DNA of 64,000 nt from Longimicrobium sp. (GCF_036388275.1 NZ_DASVSF010000051.1:105535-169534), one strand, 5' to 3'; positions 11,001 to 21,372 are shown, counted from the first letter of the stretch. Notes: generated by a model not told the origin, from the letters alone. Program-made: numbers and translations.

Positions 11001-11103
11001 GGATGGTGCCGCCCTGCGCGGCCAGCGACGGCGCGGCGGCGCACAGCAGCCCCACGGCCGCGGCCAGCCTCAGCCAGCCCTTCCGTTGGATGGGAAAGCC
11101 CAT
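8071..11103 (-). CDS. SusC/RagA-type TonB-linked outer-membrane receptor
   Basis: 1010 aa. The start at 11103 is set by a strong AGGAGG site and a clean signal peptide ending SLAAQ; the frame extends further upstream without a signal. Domains in order: signal (1-25), carboxypeptidase-regulatory-like domain (~28-110, beginning IRGTVVESGNRQPLAGATV), plug domain (~115-240, with TPGVQIVPNAG, RIRGASS and VYVDGIRYD) and a 22-strand barrel ending in VSVAVNLSF with a terminal phenylalanine. It imports a large substrate together with the SusD-like protein, powered by TonB/ExbBD. A credible promoter and a palindrome lie upstream (11341-11391). Confidence 0.9.
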   Translation of the reverse strand: MGFPIQRKGWLRLAAAVGLLCAAAPSLAAQGGTIRGTVVESGNRQPLAGATVAGGGRSTVTNAAGEFTLSEVSAGRVQVRATRLGYQAGEASVSVSAGETVRADLALAPATLGLDAIVVTGTPGATARRTVGNAITQLDVEEVTAVTNVTNVAEILQARTPGVQIVPNAGTPGAAPDIRIRGASSFLGNQPVVYVDGIRYDIGSLGNFSPGGAGLTPNGNFQTTSGLSFLNPEDIESIEVIKGPAASTLYGAEAASGVIQIITKRGGRGQQRPQWGFKFEAGRSDLALDLPINYTTCDSVKQADAAGWPGCVGVPRNTVLTDRPMLRDPDALRDGNLNRVTMSVRGGGDRYSYYVAGDLNNEDGVLYNSYSRSNSVRANFGLNPSSELDFQVNTSYIQGRLRLPVGDESGNGLLLSAVRGRPGRVATNADPLRSGWAGLAPYQANEYNNLTNTDRLTLGITANYRPWEWFRNRLTVGVDFASNLAQIISEPGSTDSPSGLTAQRAPRNHFYTLDYAGSVVNDLTDAVESTTSFGVNVVNKQYETLFASGVGLGAPDVTLIGSAQTRDASNAFTQQKSLGLFAQQQFGFRNRLYLTGALRMDNNSAFGAEIHRLLYPKAALSWVLSDEPGLAPVFERIHASSFKFRTAWGQAGRAPDPYSATQTFTINTVALGTGSTVTTGSALRTSSYGNPDLKPERGSELEIGFDAAFLDDRVGIDFTHYNKRMVDVIVAQAIPGSSGFASSRFYNLGETLNTGIELGLNATPVDLRNFRWESRLNLSTNRNELVSFGDTAKKFENVFSSYASNIDAAQRHAPGYPLAGFWGRFPELDANGNVKFNAAGNAVVLEADPRYIGPALPTREIGFSNSVTLFRYLRLYGLLDYKGGNYVFNFKEFGRCNSNLNCAVVNDATVGDTAKLLARTNRSQYVERADFIKLRDLSLTYTVPGSLLSRTHTGMRDVSVTLAGHNLALWTDYSGIDPEVNTAANRLFARTDAYSMPMNRRVSVAVNLSF

Positions 11104-11448
11104 CTCGTCCTCCTGAAATCGTGAATTATTCGTGGATGGATCGGGAACCGGACCAGAACGAAATTCGGGGGGAGTTCTTCCTCCGGTACGGGGGTGGGGC
11201 GCGCCCGGAACCGCGGCCCGCCCGTTCGCATGATGCGGCGGGGCGGCGACCGCGTTGCGCGCGGATGCGAAGCGTCCGTCACGTGCGCGAGGGAGCCTGG
11301 CGGCCCCCAGGCCCGATCGCCAGCCGAGTTGATGGTGGACAGGATACGCCGCCCGGGCCTCGCTGACAAGACAAAAGTTACGAAATCGTAATCGGGAGGA
11401 TGGCACGCCTGAGCGCTGCTCGACGGTCGGCGTGCACACGATGGCGCG
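11104..11448 (-). promoter_or_regulatory. susC promoter region with long leader and 14-bp palindrome
   Basis: On the minus strand a -35 TTGTCA (11369-11364) and a -10 TATCCT (11346-11341) are separated by exactly 17 nt. Nine nt upstream of the -35 is the perfect palindrome TTACGAAATCGTAA (11378-11391), a candidate operator or activator site. Transcription from here would give a leader of about 230 nt before the AGGAGG site at 11107-11112. That leader is long, but I see no recognised riboswitch in it. The stretch holds no gene. Confidence 0.5.
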
Positions 11449-13287
11449 TCACGGGTGGCCGGGGGCGGTGCGCACCGGGCGTGTCAGCCCGGTGCCGAGC
11501 GGGTGGCGCGGCGGAAGCGACACGGGGAGGCGTCCGCCGATGGCCGCTTCGCCCGCCAGGGCGCGGGCGGCGGCGCGCTGGCTGACCTCCGCGCCGCCCC
11601 ACGCCAGCAGGTACGCGGGAACGGCGGGAAACGCCTCCACCAGGTAGGGGCTGCCGAACGACACCGCCACCACCGGGCGCCCCGCCGTGGCCAGCGACTG
11701 CACCAGCGCGGGAAATCCGCCCCGCGCGCCCACGGTTCCGCTGTGTTCGCGCGGCATCACGTACGCCGACGCCACCACCACGTCCGCCGAGTCGGCCAGC
11801 GCGCGCAGGCGGGCGTACTCGTCCGCGGGCGTGCGGTCGTCCACGCGGGCGCTGGCCACCGTCCACCCGCCCGCCGCCAGCTCGCGGTCGAATGCGCGCC
11901 CGGCCATGATGTCCGACGGCTGCGCGTAGGTGATGGACAGCACCCGCCTACCCGGCGCCAGGGGCACCTGTCCCGCTTCGTCGCGGACCAGGGTGATGGA
12001 CCGCTCGGCCACCGCCTGCGCCAGCTCGCCGTGCGGGCGCGCCCCCACGACCGCTTCCACGCTGTCCAGCTCGGTCGTCCGCCGCCGGTGAAGCCCGGCG
12101 CGGGCCTTGGCGGCGAGGATGCGGCGCACGGAGCCGTCCAGCCGCTCCGGGGTGACGCGGCCGGCCTGTACGGCGGCGACCACGGCGTCCACCGCCTCGC
12201 GGGGGTCGATGGGCTGCAGCAGCACGTCGGCGCCAGCCTCCATCGCCAGCAGCAGGGGCTCGCGCTGGCCGTAGCGCCGGATCACCGCGCCCATGTTCAT
12301 GGCGTCGGTGAACACCAGCCCGCCGAACCCCAGGTCGCGGCGAAGCAGGTCGCGGGTGATGGCGGGCGACAGCGAGGCCGGGGCCGCCTCCGGGCCCTCG
12401 AGGCCGGTCATGGAGATGTGCGCCACCATCATCCCGTCCATGCCGGCGCGCACGGCGGCGCGGAAGGGCACCAGCTCCACCGAGTCGAGCCGGGCGCGGT
12501 CGGCGCGGATGGCGGCGAAGCCGATGTGGGTGTCGGCCTCGGTGTCGCCGTGACCGGGAAAGTGCTTGCCCGCCGACAGCAGCCCGGCGGAGCGGATCCC
12601 CCGCGACATGGCCGATGCCAGGCGCGCCACCTCTCCCGCGTTCTCGCCGAACGAGCGGACGTTGATGATGGGGTTCAGCGGGTTGGAGTTCACGTCCAGC
12701 ACGGGCCCGAACGTCAGGTGAACCCCCACCGCCCGCGCCTCGCGCCCGATCACCCGCCCCACCTGGTACGCCAGCGAATCGGAGCCGATGGCCCCCAGCG
12801 CCATCACGGGCGGAAACGACGTTCCCCCGCCCAGGGGGAGCAGCGACGGCAGCGCGTACCCGCCCGCCAGCCGCATCCCCGGCCCGTTCTCCATGTCGGT
12901 GGTCACCAGCAGCGGCACGGGGGCGCGGCGCTGCAGGGCGTTCAGCTTGGCGGCGTAGCTGTGGGGCAGCCCCATCGAAATCACCAGCCCCCCGATGCCG
13001 TCGCGCTCCACCATCTCCAGCAGCCGGTCCATCTCCGGCGAGTCGGCCGCCACGTACTCGCCCCCCGTCCACCCGAACACCACCTGCCCGGCCTTCTGCC
13101 GCAGGGTGAGGGACGCGAGGGTGCTGTCCACCCAAGCCTGCTGCTCGGCGTCCAGACCGTCTGCGGCGGCGGAGGGGGCCTGGACCGGGGCGGCGGTGGG
13201 TGGGGAGGCGGCGGTGGGTGGGGAGGCGGCGGGGGCGCAGCCCAGAGTCAGCAGGAGCAGGACGGACGGCAGGCGGATCATGGGCAT
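11449..13287 (-). CDS. Glycoside hydrolase family 3 lipoprotein (beta-N-acetylglucosaminidase-like)
   Basis: 612 aa from the ATG at 13287; the second Met (13281) begins MIRLPSVLLLLTLGC, a lipoprotein signal with the lipidated Cys at residue 18. After a Pro/Ala/Thr linker the GH3 barrel begins at LRQKAGQVVFGW. The NagZ-type signature KHFPGHGDTEADTH and the nucleophile loop VFTDAMNMGAV (Asp) are present. A C-terminal GH3_C sandwich domain follows, ending near residue 600. NagZ-type enzymes remove GlcNAc from muropeptides, but those are cytosolic and shorter. A lipidated two-domain form like this is expected in the envelope and may also act on other beta-glycosides. Confidence 0.9.
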   Translation of the reverse strand: MPMIRLPSVLLLLTLGCAPAASPPTAASPPTAAPVQAPSAAADGLDAEQQAWVDSTLASLTLRQKAGQVVFGWTGGEYVAADSPEMDRLLEMVERDGIGGLVISMGLPHSYAAKLNALQRRAPVPLLVTTDMENGPGMRLAGGYALPSLLPLGGGTSFPPVMALGAIGSDSLAYQVGRVIGREARAVGVHLTFGPVLDVNSNPLNPIINVRSFGENAGEVARLASAMSRGIRSAGLLSAGKHFPGHGDTEADTHIGFAAIRADRARLDSVELVPFRAAVRAGMDGMMVAHISMTGLEGPEAAPASLSPAITRDLLRRDLGFGGLVFTDAMNMGAVIRRYGQREPLLLAMEAGADVLLQPIDPREAVDAVVAAVQAGRVTPERLDGSVRRILAAKARAGLHRRRTTELDSVEAVVGARPHGELAQAVAERSITLVRDEAGQVPLAPGRRVLSITYAQPSDIMAGRAFDRELAAGGWTVASARVDDRTPADEYARLRALADSADVVVASAYVMPREHSGTVGARGGFPALVQSLATAGRPVVAVSFGSPYLVEAFPAVPAYLLAWGGAEVSQRAAARALAGEAAIGGRLPVSLPPRHPLGTGLTRPVRTAPGHP

Positions 13288-13628
13288 CGCGGGATGGGGG
13301 TTGCCGCGAAGGTACGCCGGGTGGGGACGCGGGGGCAACGGTAGCGATTCCTGGCCCCGCGTCGAACGACGGAGCTGAATGACTACTCCAGGAATACGCC
13401 AACGACGGACTGGCACCCGCGATCCTGCTGCCGGCGACACCGCAGCGATCACGGTTCGGGCGGTAGAATGGAGATGAACAGCGGGTGAGCCGAGTGTACG
13501 CAATCGTTGCCATAAGAACACAGAGTGTACATCTTCTGAAGGGCTGCTCGTTCGCGATGCAGCCCTTCACGCGTTTGTTCATCTTGGACCTTCCGCTACG
13601 CCTCTGGCGTAGAAAGCTGATCCCTGCT
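13288..13628. promoter_or_regulatory. Intergenic region with palindrome upstream of the toxin gene
   Basis: 341 nt between the divergent GH3 and toxin genes. The only clear signal is the perfect inverted repeat CTACGCC-TCT-GGCGTAG at 13596-13612, which ends 16 nt before the toxin start codon. This is the expected place for an autoregulatory operator bound by the HTH antitoxin. A TTGGAC at 13584-13589 could be a -35, but no matching -10 was found. Confidence 0.4.
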
Positions 13629-13952
13629 ATGCTCTTCGTAGAGTCGAGTCTATTCGAACGCGCTCGGAAGGAGTACCTGGCGGATGACGGCCTGCGAGAA
13701 CTTCAGGCCGTGTTGCTTGCCCGGCCTGACGCGGGCGTGGTGATCCCAGGCACCGGCGGCGTGCGGAAGCTGCGCTGGAAGGTGGAAGGACGCGGTAAGC
13801 GAGGCGGATTGCGGGTCATCTACTACGTCCGCGCGTCGGCGTTTCGCTGCTATCTCCTGCACCTTTATTCGAAGAACGTGGAAGAGGACTTGTCGCCCGC
13901 CATGCGGAAGGCATTGGCCGCGCTGGTCCATCAAATCGAGGCAGGTGAGTGA
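13629..13952 (+). CDS. higB: RelE/HigB-like mRNA-interferase toxin
   Basis: 107 aa from the ATG at 13629 (MLFVESSLFERARKEYLADD). An open frame extends upstream but has no family similarity. The body matches the HigB/RelE-type fold used by host-inhibition toxins: LRELQAVLLARPDAG, GTGGVRKLRWKVEGRGKRGG, LRVIYYVRASAFRCYLLHLYSK, and a C-terminal helix. These toxins cleave mRNA at ribosomes. The stop overlaps the antitoxin start by one base (TGATG), so translation is coupled. The toxin-first order is characteristic of the HigBA group. The gene is less GC-rich than its neighbours, which fits lateral acquisition. Confidence 0.85.
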   Translation: MLFVESSLFERARKEYLADDGLRELQAVLLARPDAGVVIPGTGGVRKLRWKVEGRGKRGGLRVIYYVRASAFRCYLLHLYSKNVEEDLSPAMRKALAALVHQIEAGE

Positions 13953-14248
13953 TGGAGGAAAAGCTGTTGGACGAGCTGGTTGCCAGCCTGGAAGAAGCCG
14001 CCGCTCATTCGCGGGGCGATCTGGATCTTCCCGCCGAGCGGATTCACTTCTTCGGTGAGCCCGATCCTCGTGAGATACGGGCGCGGCTCGGCATGACGCA
14101 GGATCGTTTCGCGGATGCCTTGGGGATCAGTGTAAAGACGCTGCGGAACTGGGAGCAGGGGCGCCGCGATCCGAGCGGGCCCGCCATGCGCTTGCTGCGC
14201 GTCGCCGAGAAGCATCCGGAGATCCTGCTGGAAGCCGCTGCGTCGTAA
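13952..14248 (+). CDS. higA: XRE-family antitoxin (HigA-like)
   Basis: 98 aa from the ATG at 13952; a GTG one codon upstream is possible. The N-terminal 45 residues are acidic and probably wrap the toxin. The C-terminal half is a Cro/C1-type helix-turn-helix (REIRARLGMTQDRFADALGI, SVKTLRNWEQGRRDPSGPA). The protein should neutralise the upstream toxin and repress the operon, most plausibly through the palindrome at 13596-13612. No other gene appears to belong to this unit, since a family C repeat begins 48 nt downstream. Confidence 0.88.
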   Translation: MEEKLLDELVASLEEAAAHSRGDLDLPAERIHFFGEPDPREIRARLGMTQDRFADALGISVKTLRNWEQGRRDPSGPAMRLLRVAEKHPEILLEAAAS

Positions 14249-14611
14249 CCCACCTGCCGGGCAGCGGGACGAGCCGCCTACGTGGTCTTCACGCGGTGTG
14301 TGGCGGATCCCTCAGTCGCTGCAAAGTATGGAGCCACGGCAACTTGTGCGTGGCCGCTCCATCGGGATGACATCACGGACCGGCAGCGGCGTGCACACGA
14401 AGTTCTCCCTCTCCCCTGCGAAGCGGGGGAGAGGGCCGGGGAGAGGGGGCTCCCGCGGCATGCGACGCAGCCCGTCGAACCCCGATCGTCCCGGCCCCGT
14501 GCCGGAACGGGCGAGGACACCCGGAACCGGCGCACGGTGAACGGGTACGCCTCGGCCGACCACGGCTCGCATCCCAGCGCTCCGAACCATCCGTCTCCCG
14601 GAAGAACTCCG
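14249..14611. repeat. Intergenic region with family C and D repeats
   Basis: 363 nt without a gene. A family C repeat occupies 14297-14374. A D-type GC-rich hairpin (CCCTCTCCCC...GGGGGAGAGGG) is at about 14405-14455. The remainder, up to the start at 14612, shows no recognisable promoter. Confidence 0.6.
14297..14374 (+). repeat. Family C repeat, copy 1
   Basis: TGTGTGGCGGATCCCTCAGT at the left and CGCTCCATCGGGATGACATC at the right. Its right end (reverse TGTCATCCCGA) resembles the end of family B, so the two families may be related. Confidence 0.7.
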
Positions 14612-15004
14612 ATGAACCTCGTGCGCTACGCCGTTGCCGTGCTCCTCGCCTCGCTGCTCGCCGCGCCCGCGTACGCCCAGCAGGCCGGCAGCGCCGAAAG
14701 CCGTCCGGCCGAGGCTCCGGCCACGCTTGCCAGCGCCGCGCTCCGGCCGCTGCCGCCGGCGCTCACCCCGGCGCCCGTGTACGCGCACTCGACCGCTCTC
14801 ACCGCCCGCCCGCCGTCCACCGCCGCGCACGGGGTGATCGGGGTTGGCGTGGGGGCGCTGGCCGGGCTCGCGCTCATCGCACTGTCCCCGAATTGCTGGG
14901 AAGCGGACTCCATGTGCGGGATCGCCATCCTGCCGATGGCCGGGGTGGGAGCGGTCGTCGGCGGGGTGGTGGGGCTGGGTGTGGGCGCCATTCGCAACCG
15001 CTGA
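14612..15004 (+). CDS. Small secreted or membrane protein with glycine-zipper segments, unknown function
   Basis: 130 aa from the ATG at 14612. It has a signal peptide (MNLVRYAVAVLLASLLAAPAYAQ), then a ~60-residue Ala/Pro-rich linker. Two glycine-rich hydrophobic segments follow (GVIGVGVGALAGLALIALS and AGVGAVVGGVVGLGVGAI), with two cysteines between them (NCWEADSMCG). The glycine repeats suggest a membrane hairpin like that in glycine-zipper envelope proteins. I do not recognise a family. It converges on glgP with a shared hairpin terminator. Confidence 0.65.
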   Translation: MNLVRYAVAVLLASLLAAPAYAQQAGSAESRPAEAPATLASAALRPLPPALTPAPVYAHSTALTARPPSTAAHGVIGVGVGALAGLALIALSPNCWEADSMCGIAILPMAGVGAVVGGVVGLGVGAIRNR

Positions 15005-15042
15005 GCAACGCCGAGAGCCCCACCCGAAGTACTCCCCACGAA

Positions 15043-15077
15043 GACGGCCCTCCCCCGCACCGCGGAGGAGGGCCGTC
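15043..15077. terminator. Bidirectional terminator between 14612 gene and glgP
   Basis: Stem GACGGCCCTCC / GGAGGGCCGTC (11 bp, perfect), 13-nt loop, between two convergent genes. Confidence 0.7.
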
Positions 15078-15095
15078 CAGCGTTCCCGCCGAACG

Positions 15096-17570
<2,475 letters not shown>

Positions 17571-17762
17571 CGGCCAGCGGGGAGAGGGCTGCTCAGGGGC
17601 CAGCGCCCGCGGGTGTCGCGCGCGGGCGGGCGGGGCGGAACATTGCCGATAAACATCTGAATTGTGCTACCGGCGGGAACGGCGGGGTGTTCCCCGGGAC
17701 GAATAAGTTAGAACGAATGACGAATGCGTGAAAGGGTGCGCCGGCGCGCGGCCCACGGACGG

Positions 17763-18989
17763 TTACCTGTCCGGCGCCGTGGCCGCCCCGCCCCGCCGCT
17801 CGCGGTCCGCCGCGCGGCGGCAGGGGACGGCCAGCAGGAAGCGGGAGCCGGCGGGCGCGTCGAACTCGGCCCACGCGCGGCCGCCCAGCGACTCCACCGT
17901 GTCGCGCACGATGCTGAGCCCCAGGCCGGTGCCCTCTACCCCAGTGATGGTGCCGTGGGCGCGGTAGAAGCGGGAAAAGAGCTTTTCGCGCGCCTCTTCG
18001 GGAACCCCCAGCCCGTTGTCTTCCACCGCGATCACCAGGTCGGCTCCGCCGTCCCCCTGGCGCACGTCGGCCTTCAGGCGCACCCAGCGGTTGGAGCGCG
18101 ACGGGTCGGAGTACTTGATGGCGTTCGACACGTAGTTGGTCAGGCACAGCTCCATGGCCCCGGCGTTCACCTCTACGTCGGGCATGTCCTCGATCACCAC
18201 CCGCACGTTGCGCGCGCTCGACATCTCGCGAAGCTGCCGGCACACCTCGGCCGCCACGCGGGGCAGCGGAACGTTGCGCTGGTGGCGCGCGTCGCTATCC
18301 ATCTTCGACAGCTCCAGCAGGTTCTGCAGCACGTCCTGCATCCCCTCGGCGTTCTGCACCACCATGGCCGCGAAGCGCGCGCGGCGCTCCGGGTCCGCCG
18401 AGATGTCCGGGTCTTCCAGCAGCTGCCCCGCTCCCAGCACCGCGCCGATGCGGTTCTTCAGCTCGTGGGTGACGGTGCGGTTGAAGCCGCGCAGCCGGTC
18501 TTCGCGCTCGCGCACCCGCTCCGACGCCAGCCGCAGGTACTGCGAGGTGGTGAGCTGCTGGATGATGGACACGGCGCGGAACAGCCGGTGGGCACAGGCC
18601 AGCAGCTCGGCCCGCGTGCACGGGTCGTCGATGTTTTCCACCGTCCGCACCAGGAACGCGAAGAGCACGCCGCCCAGGAGCTCGTACTCCTTGAGGATCT
18701 CGTGGACGTCGAAGCCCTGCGCGTAGCGCAGCTCGCCCAGCTCCATGGCCTTGCCCACCACCGGCGACTCGGCCACGATGTCGACGGCCGGGTTTTCCAG
18801 GTAGTCGGCGATGCGGTCCATCAGCAGCGGAACGTGGTTCAGCAGCTCGTCGGTGGGGAATACGGTGTTGGGGTCGATGTCGACGCGCGCGACGATGCGG
18901 TCCAGCCAGCGCCGGGTGAGGTCGTTCCGCTCGCCGCGCATGCGCTCCGCCAGCACGGCGGCAAGCTTGCAGTTGATGTTTATGTCCAT
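17763..18989 (-). CDS. Sensor histidine kinase with RsbRD-like N-terminal domain
   Basis: 408 aa from the ATG at 18989 (MDININCKLAAVL); the frame extends upstream without similarity. Residues 5-165 are all-helical and match the RsbRD N-terminal type (ERNDLTRRWLDRIVARVDID, DYLENPAVDIV), a domain found in stressosome regulators. HisKA follows with H-box TVTHELKNRIGAVL, then HATPase_c with N-box NYVSNAIKYS, G1 DNGLGVPEEA and G2 GTGLGLSIV. There is no membrane segment, so it is a cytosolic kinase. No response regulator is adjacent. Confidence 0.88.
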   Translation of the reverse strand: MDININCKLAAVLAERMRGERNDLTRRWLDRIVARVDIDPNTVFPTDELLNHVPLLMDRIADYLENPAVDIVAESPVVGKAMELGELRYAQGFDVHEILKEYELLGGVLFAFLVRTVENIDDPCTRAELLACAHRLFRAVSIIQQLTTSQYLRLASERVREREDRLRGFNRTVTHELKNRIGAVLGAGQLLEDPDISADPERRARFAAMVVQNAEGMQDVLQNLLELSKMDSDARHQRNVPLPRVAAEVCRQLREMSSARNVRVVIEDMPDVEVNAGAMELCLTNYVSNAIKYSDPSRSNRWVRLKADVRQGDGGADLVIAVEDNGLGVPEEAREKLFSRFYRAHGTITGVEGTGLGLSIVRDTVESLGGRAWAEFDAPAGSRFLLAVPCRRAADRERRGGAATAPDR

Positions 18990-19114
18990 CGCAGGTCGTG
19001 CGTCCGGGCCGGGCTGGAAGTTGCTCGTGGCGAAGCACGTTGCGGGCCACGCCCGCGGGACCCTACGTTGTGCCGGCGGCCAAGGAATGCCGGGCACCAG
19101 AACGCGGTGAGGCA

Positions 19115-19414
19115 ATGCCGGTACGGAGCTTTCTCGACCCCGACGGACGCGAGTGGAACGTCTGGAGCGTGACGCCCAGCCGCAAGTCGGACCTGTTCCT
19201 CCCCGAATCCATGGCCGAGGGCTGGCTGTGCTTCGAGTGCGGCAGCGAAAAGCGCCGCCTTCACCCGGTCAGCGCCGACTGGGAGGCGCTGGGCGAGCCG
19301 GAGCTGCTGGCCCTGTGCATGACCGCCGACCCCGTCGCGCCCCGCCCCGACCGCCGGCCCCGGCCGGAGCTCGCCCCCGAGCCCCTTCCCGCCACCCAAG
19401 CCGCCACCGAATGA
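19115..19414 (+). CDS. Small conserved-looking protein, unknown function
   Basis: 99 aa starting at the ATG 19115, preceded by GTGAGG. The N-terminal half (FLDPDGREWNVWSVTPS, GWLCFECGSEKRRL) looks folded and has one CxxC-like pair (CFEC); the C-terminal 25 residues are Pro/Arg-rich and disordered. The stop overlaps the next start (ATGA), so the two genes are translationally coupled. It is divergent from the RsbRD-like kinase, with 125 nt between starts. I do not recognise a function. Confidence 0.65.
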   Translation: MPVRSFLDPDGREWNVWSVTPSRKSDLFLPESMAEGWLCFECGSEKRRLHPVSADWEALGEPELLALCMTADPVAPRPDRRPRPELAPEPLPATQAATE

Positions 19415-19620
19415 GCGACAACGAATCGCCCCCGCCAGGGCCGCCGGCCGACGGCACCATCGACGAGGTGGTGGAGCGCACGCGGAGCATGCTCCGCAAG
19501 TCGCGCGACCTGCTACAGTCCTCGCGCGACCTGTTGAACAAGGTGCACCAGCCGGGTTCGCGCGCGAAGGCGGACTCTGATAAAAAGGAGCAGGGCGGCG
19601 ACGGGCGTGGATCTCCTTGA
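19411..19620 (+). CDS. Small coiled-coil-like protein, unknown function
   Basis: 69 aa, starting within the stop of the previous gene (ATGA overlap). The middle part (DEVVERTRSMLRKSRDLLQS) forms an amphipathic helix with a repeated SRDLL unit; both ends are charged and Pro- or Gly-rich. The coupling and compositional match to the gene upstream argue that it is translated. No family recognised. Confidence 0.5.
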   Translation: MSDNESPPPGPPADGTIDEVVERTRSMLRKSRDLLQSSRDLLNKVHQPGSRAKADSDKKEQGGDGRGSP

Positions 19621-19666
19621 TCCCCGCCCGTTTCGTCCATAACCGGCTCCATCCCGTGCCGAAGAG

Positions 19667-20476
19667 ATGATCCGCACGCTGCTGGCCCCCAACCCGTCAC
19701 CGATGACGCTGGACGGCACCCGCACCTTTCTCGTGGGGCGCGAGCGGCCGGCCGTCATCGATCCCGGACCGGCCGACCCGTCGCACCTGGACGCCCTCGC
19801 CGCCGCGCTGGAGGGACATCCTCCGGTCGCCATCCTCCTCACCCACGCGCACCCCGACCACGCCGACGCGGCCCCGGAGCTGGCCCGGCGCACCGGCGCG
19901 CCGGTGATGATGGCCCGCGGCGCCGCCGGTCCCCGCCTGTTCGAGGGCGCCGTCCGGTGGATCGGCGAGCGGGATCGCGTGGAAACCGACGCCGGCGTGC
20001 TGCGCGTGGTGCAGACGCCCGGACATGCGCCGGAGCACGTCGCCTTTCTCCTCGAAGCGAACGGGGGGGAGGGCGACCGCGCGCTCTTCGCCGGCGACCT
20101 GTTCATGGGCGGTGCCGACACCACACTGGTGGCCCCGCCCGAGGGCGACCTGACCGAGTATCTGCGGTCGCTGGACCGGGTGCAGGGGCTGAACCCGTCC
20201 GCCATCCACCCGGCCCACGGACCCACGATCCGGGATCCGCTACCCGCCATCCACCGCTACCGTGCGCACCGGGCGGAGCGCATCGCCCAGGTGGAGCGCG
20301 CGCTGGGCGCAGGCCCCGCGCGTCCGGGCGAGCTGATCGACCGCGTGTACGGGGCGGAGCTCCATCCGGGGCTGCGCCGCGCCGCGGAGGGGTCGCTGCG
20401 CGCCATCCTCCATCACCTGCGGAGCACCGGGCGCGTGCGCGACGAGGCCGGCCGCTTCTCCCTCGCGGCCGGCTGA
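19667..20476 (+). CDS. MBL-fold metallo-hydrolase (LACTB2-like)
   Basis: 269 aa. It has the complete metallo-beta-lactamase metal set: THAHPDHADA (motif 2, HxHxDH), GHAPEHVAF (motif 3 His), AGDLFMGG (motif 4 Asp) and HPAHGPTI (motif 5 His). The C-terminal ~60 residues form a small winged-helix-like domain (ARPGELIDRVYGAELH...LHHLRSTGRVRDE), the layout of LACTB2-type single-strand endoribonucleases and related thioester hydrolases. The substrate is not decidable. It is 46 nt downstream of the small coiled-coil gene and may share its transcript. Confidence 0.88.
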   Translation: MIRTLLAPNPSPMTLDGTRTFLVGRERPAVIDPGPADPSHLDALAAALEGHPPVAILLTHAHPDHADAAPELARRTGAPVMMARGAAGPRLFEGAVRWIGERDRVETDAGVLRVVQTPGHAPEHVAFLLEANGGEGDRALFAGDLFMGGADTTLVAPPEGDLTEYLRSLDRVQGLNPSAIHPAHGPTIRDPLPAIHRYRAHRAERIAQVERALGAGPARPGELIDRVYGAELHPGLRRAAEGSLRAILHHLRSTGRVRDEAGRFSLAAG

Positions 20477-20569
20477 CGCGCGGGCCGGAGTTGCCCGCCT
20501 CGCCCGGAGTGGCGAGCTTCGAAGCGTGACCGGCTCGGCCGCGCCCCCCGAAACATTCATTGTACCCCC

Positions 20570-21349
20570 ATGAAGACGATCTCCATTCTGGCCGTTCTCG
20601 GCGCGCTGTGGTGCGGCGCTCCGCTCGTGGCGCAGGCACCCGCGTCGGACACCGTGTTCACCTCCGCGCACGCGCAGGTGCAGCCCGTGGTGCTGAACGC
20701 GTCGGAGGTGGCGCAGGCGATGAACGAGACGTATCCGCAGGCGCGGCGCCAGGCTGGCGTGGGTGCCAGCGTCACCGTCTCGCTGGTGGTGGCGCCAGAC
20801 GGGAGTCCGCTCGACGTGCGGATGATCAGCGGAGACGATACGGCGTTCGTGCAGCCGACGCTTGCGGCCGTGTCGCGCCTGCGGTTTTCGCCCGGGCAGG
20901 TGAACGGGCGGGCCGCCAACGTGCGCCTGGAGCTGCCGCTGGACTGGCGGTCGCGGCAGGCATCCCCGGCCGACGCCGCGGCCGAGCTGGAGGCCGCATG
21001 GCGCCTGGCCAACTCGCCTCCGGATCCGGGCGCGGTCGGCACGTACGACGTGAACTCCGTGGAGGTGGCGCCCCGGCTGAAGAACGAGAAGGCGATCACC
21101 GGTGCAATGGAGGCGGAATACGACTCGCTGCTAGCCGAAGACGCCAGCTCGGGAACGGTCATCGTGAGGATGCGAATCGGAGCTGACGGGGTTCCCACCC
21201 GCGTCCACGTCACGTCCTCCACCAGCCGCCGCCTGGACGAAGCCACCATCCGCGTAGCCGGGATGATGCGTTTCGACGCTGCGCGGGTGACGAACAGGCC
21301 GGTCGCCGTATTTGTGGAGATCCCACTCTACTGGACCGTGGAACCCTAG
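20570..21349 (+). CDS. Periplasmic protein with two TonB C-terminal-like domains
   Basis: 259 aa. A signal peptide (MKTISILAVLGALWCGAPLVAQA) is followed by two TonB-C-like beta-alpha-beta repeats. The first, about residues 45-125, has VTVSLVVAPDGSPLDVRMIS; the second, about 180-258, has GTVIVRMRIGADGVPTRVHV. It lacks the membrane anchor and proline-rich spacer of a working TonB, so it is better described as a soluble TonB-C-domain protein. Tandem domains of this kind are common in Gemmatimonadota and Bacteroidota and have no settled role. A strong hairpin follows the stop. Confidence 0.75.
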   Translation: MKTISILAVLGALWCGAPLVAQAPASDTVFTSAHAQVQPVVLNASEVAQAMNETYPQARRQAGVGASVTVSLVVAPDGSPLDVRMISGDDTAFVQPTLAAVSRLRFSPGQVNGRAANVRLELPLDWRSRQASPADAAAELEAAWRLANSPPDPGAVGTYDVNSVEVAPRLKNEKAITGAMEAEYDSLLAEDASSGTVIVRMRIGADGVPTRVHVTSSTSRRLDEATIRVAGMMRFDAARVTNRPVAVFVEIPLYWTVEP

Positions 21350-21372
21350 CCCGGCAGAGCTTGCCCGCCCTC

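Noticed and set aside
8332..11124. A 930-residue open frame on the plus strand opposite susC
   Set aside because: It is a GC-driven antisense shadow: composition is His/Arg/Gly/Ala-rich without motifs, whereas the minus-strand frame has a full SusC domain set, signal and ribosome site.
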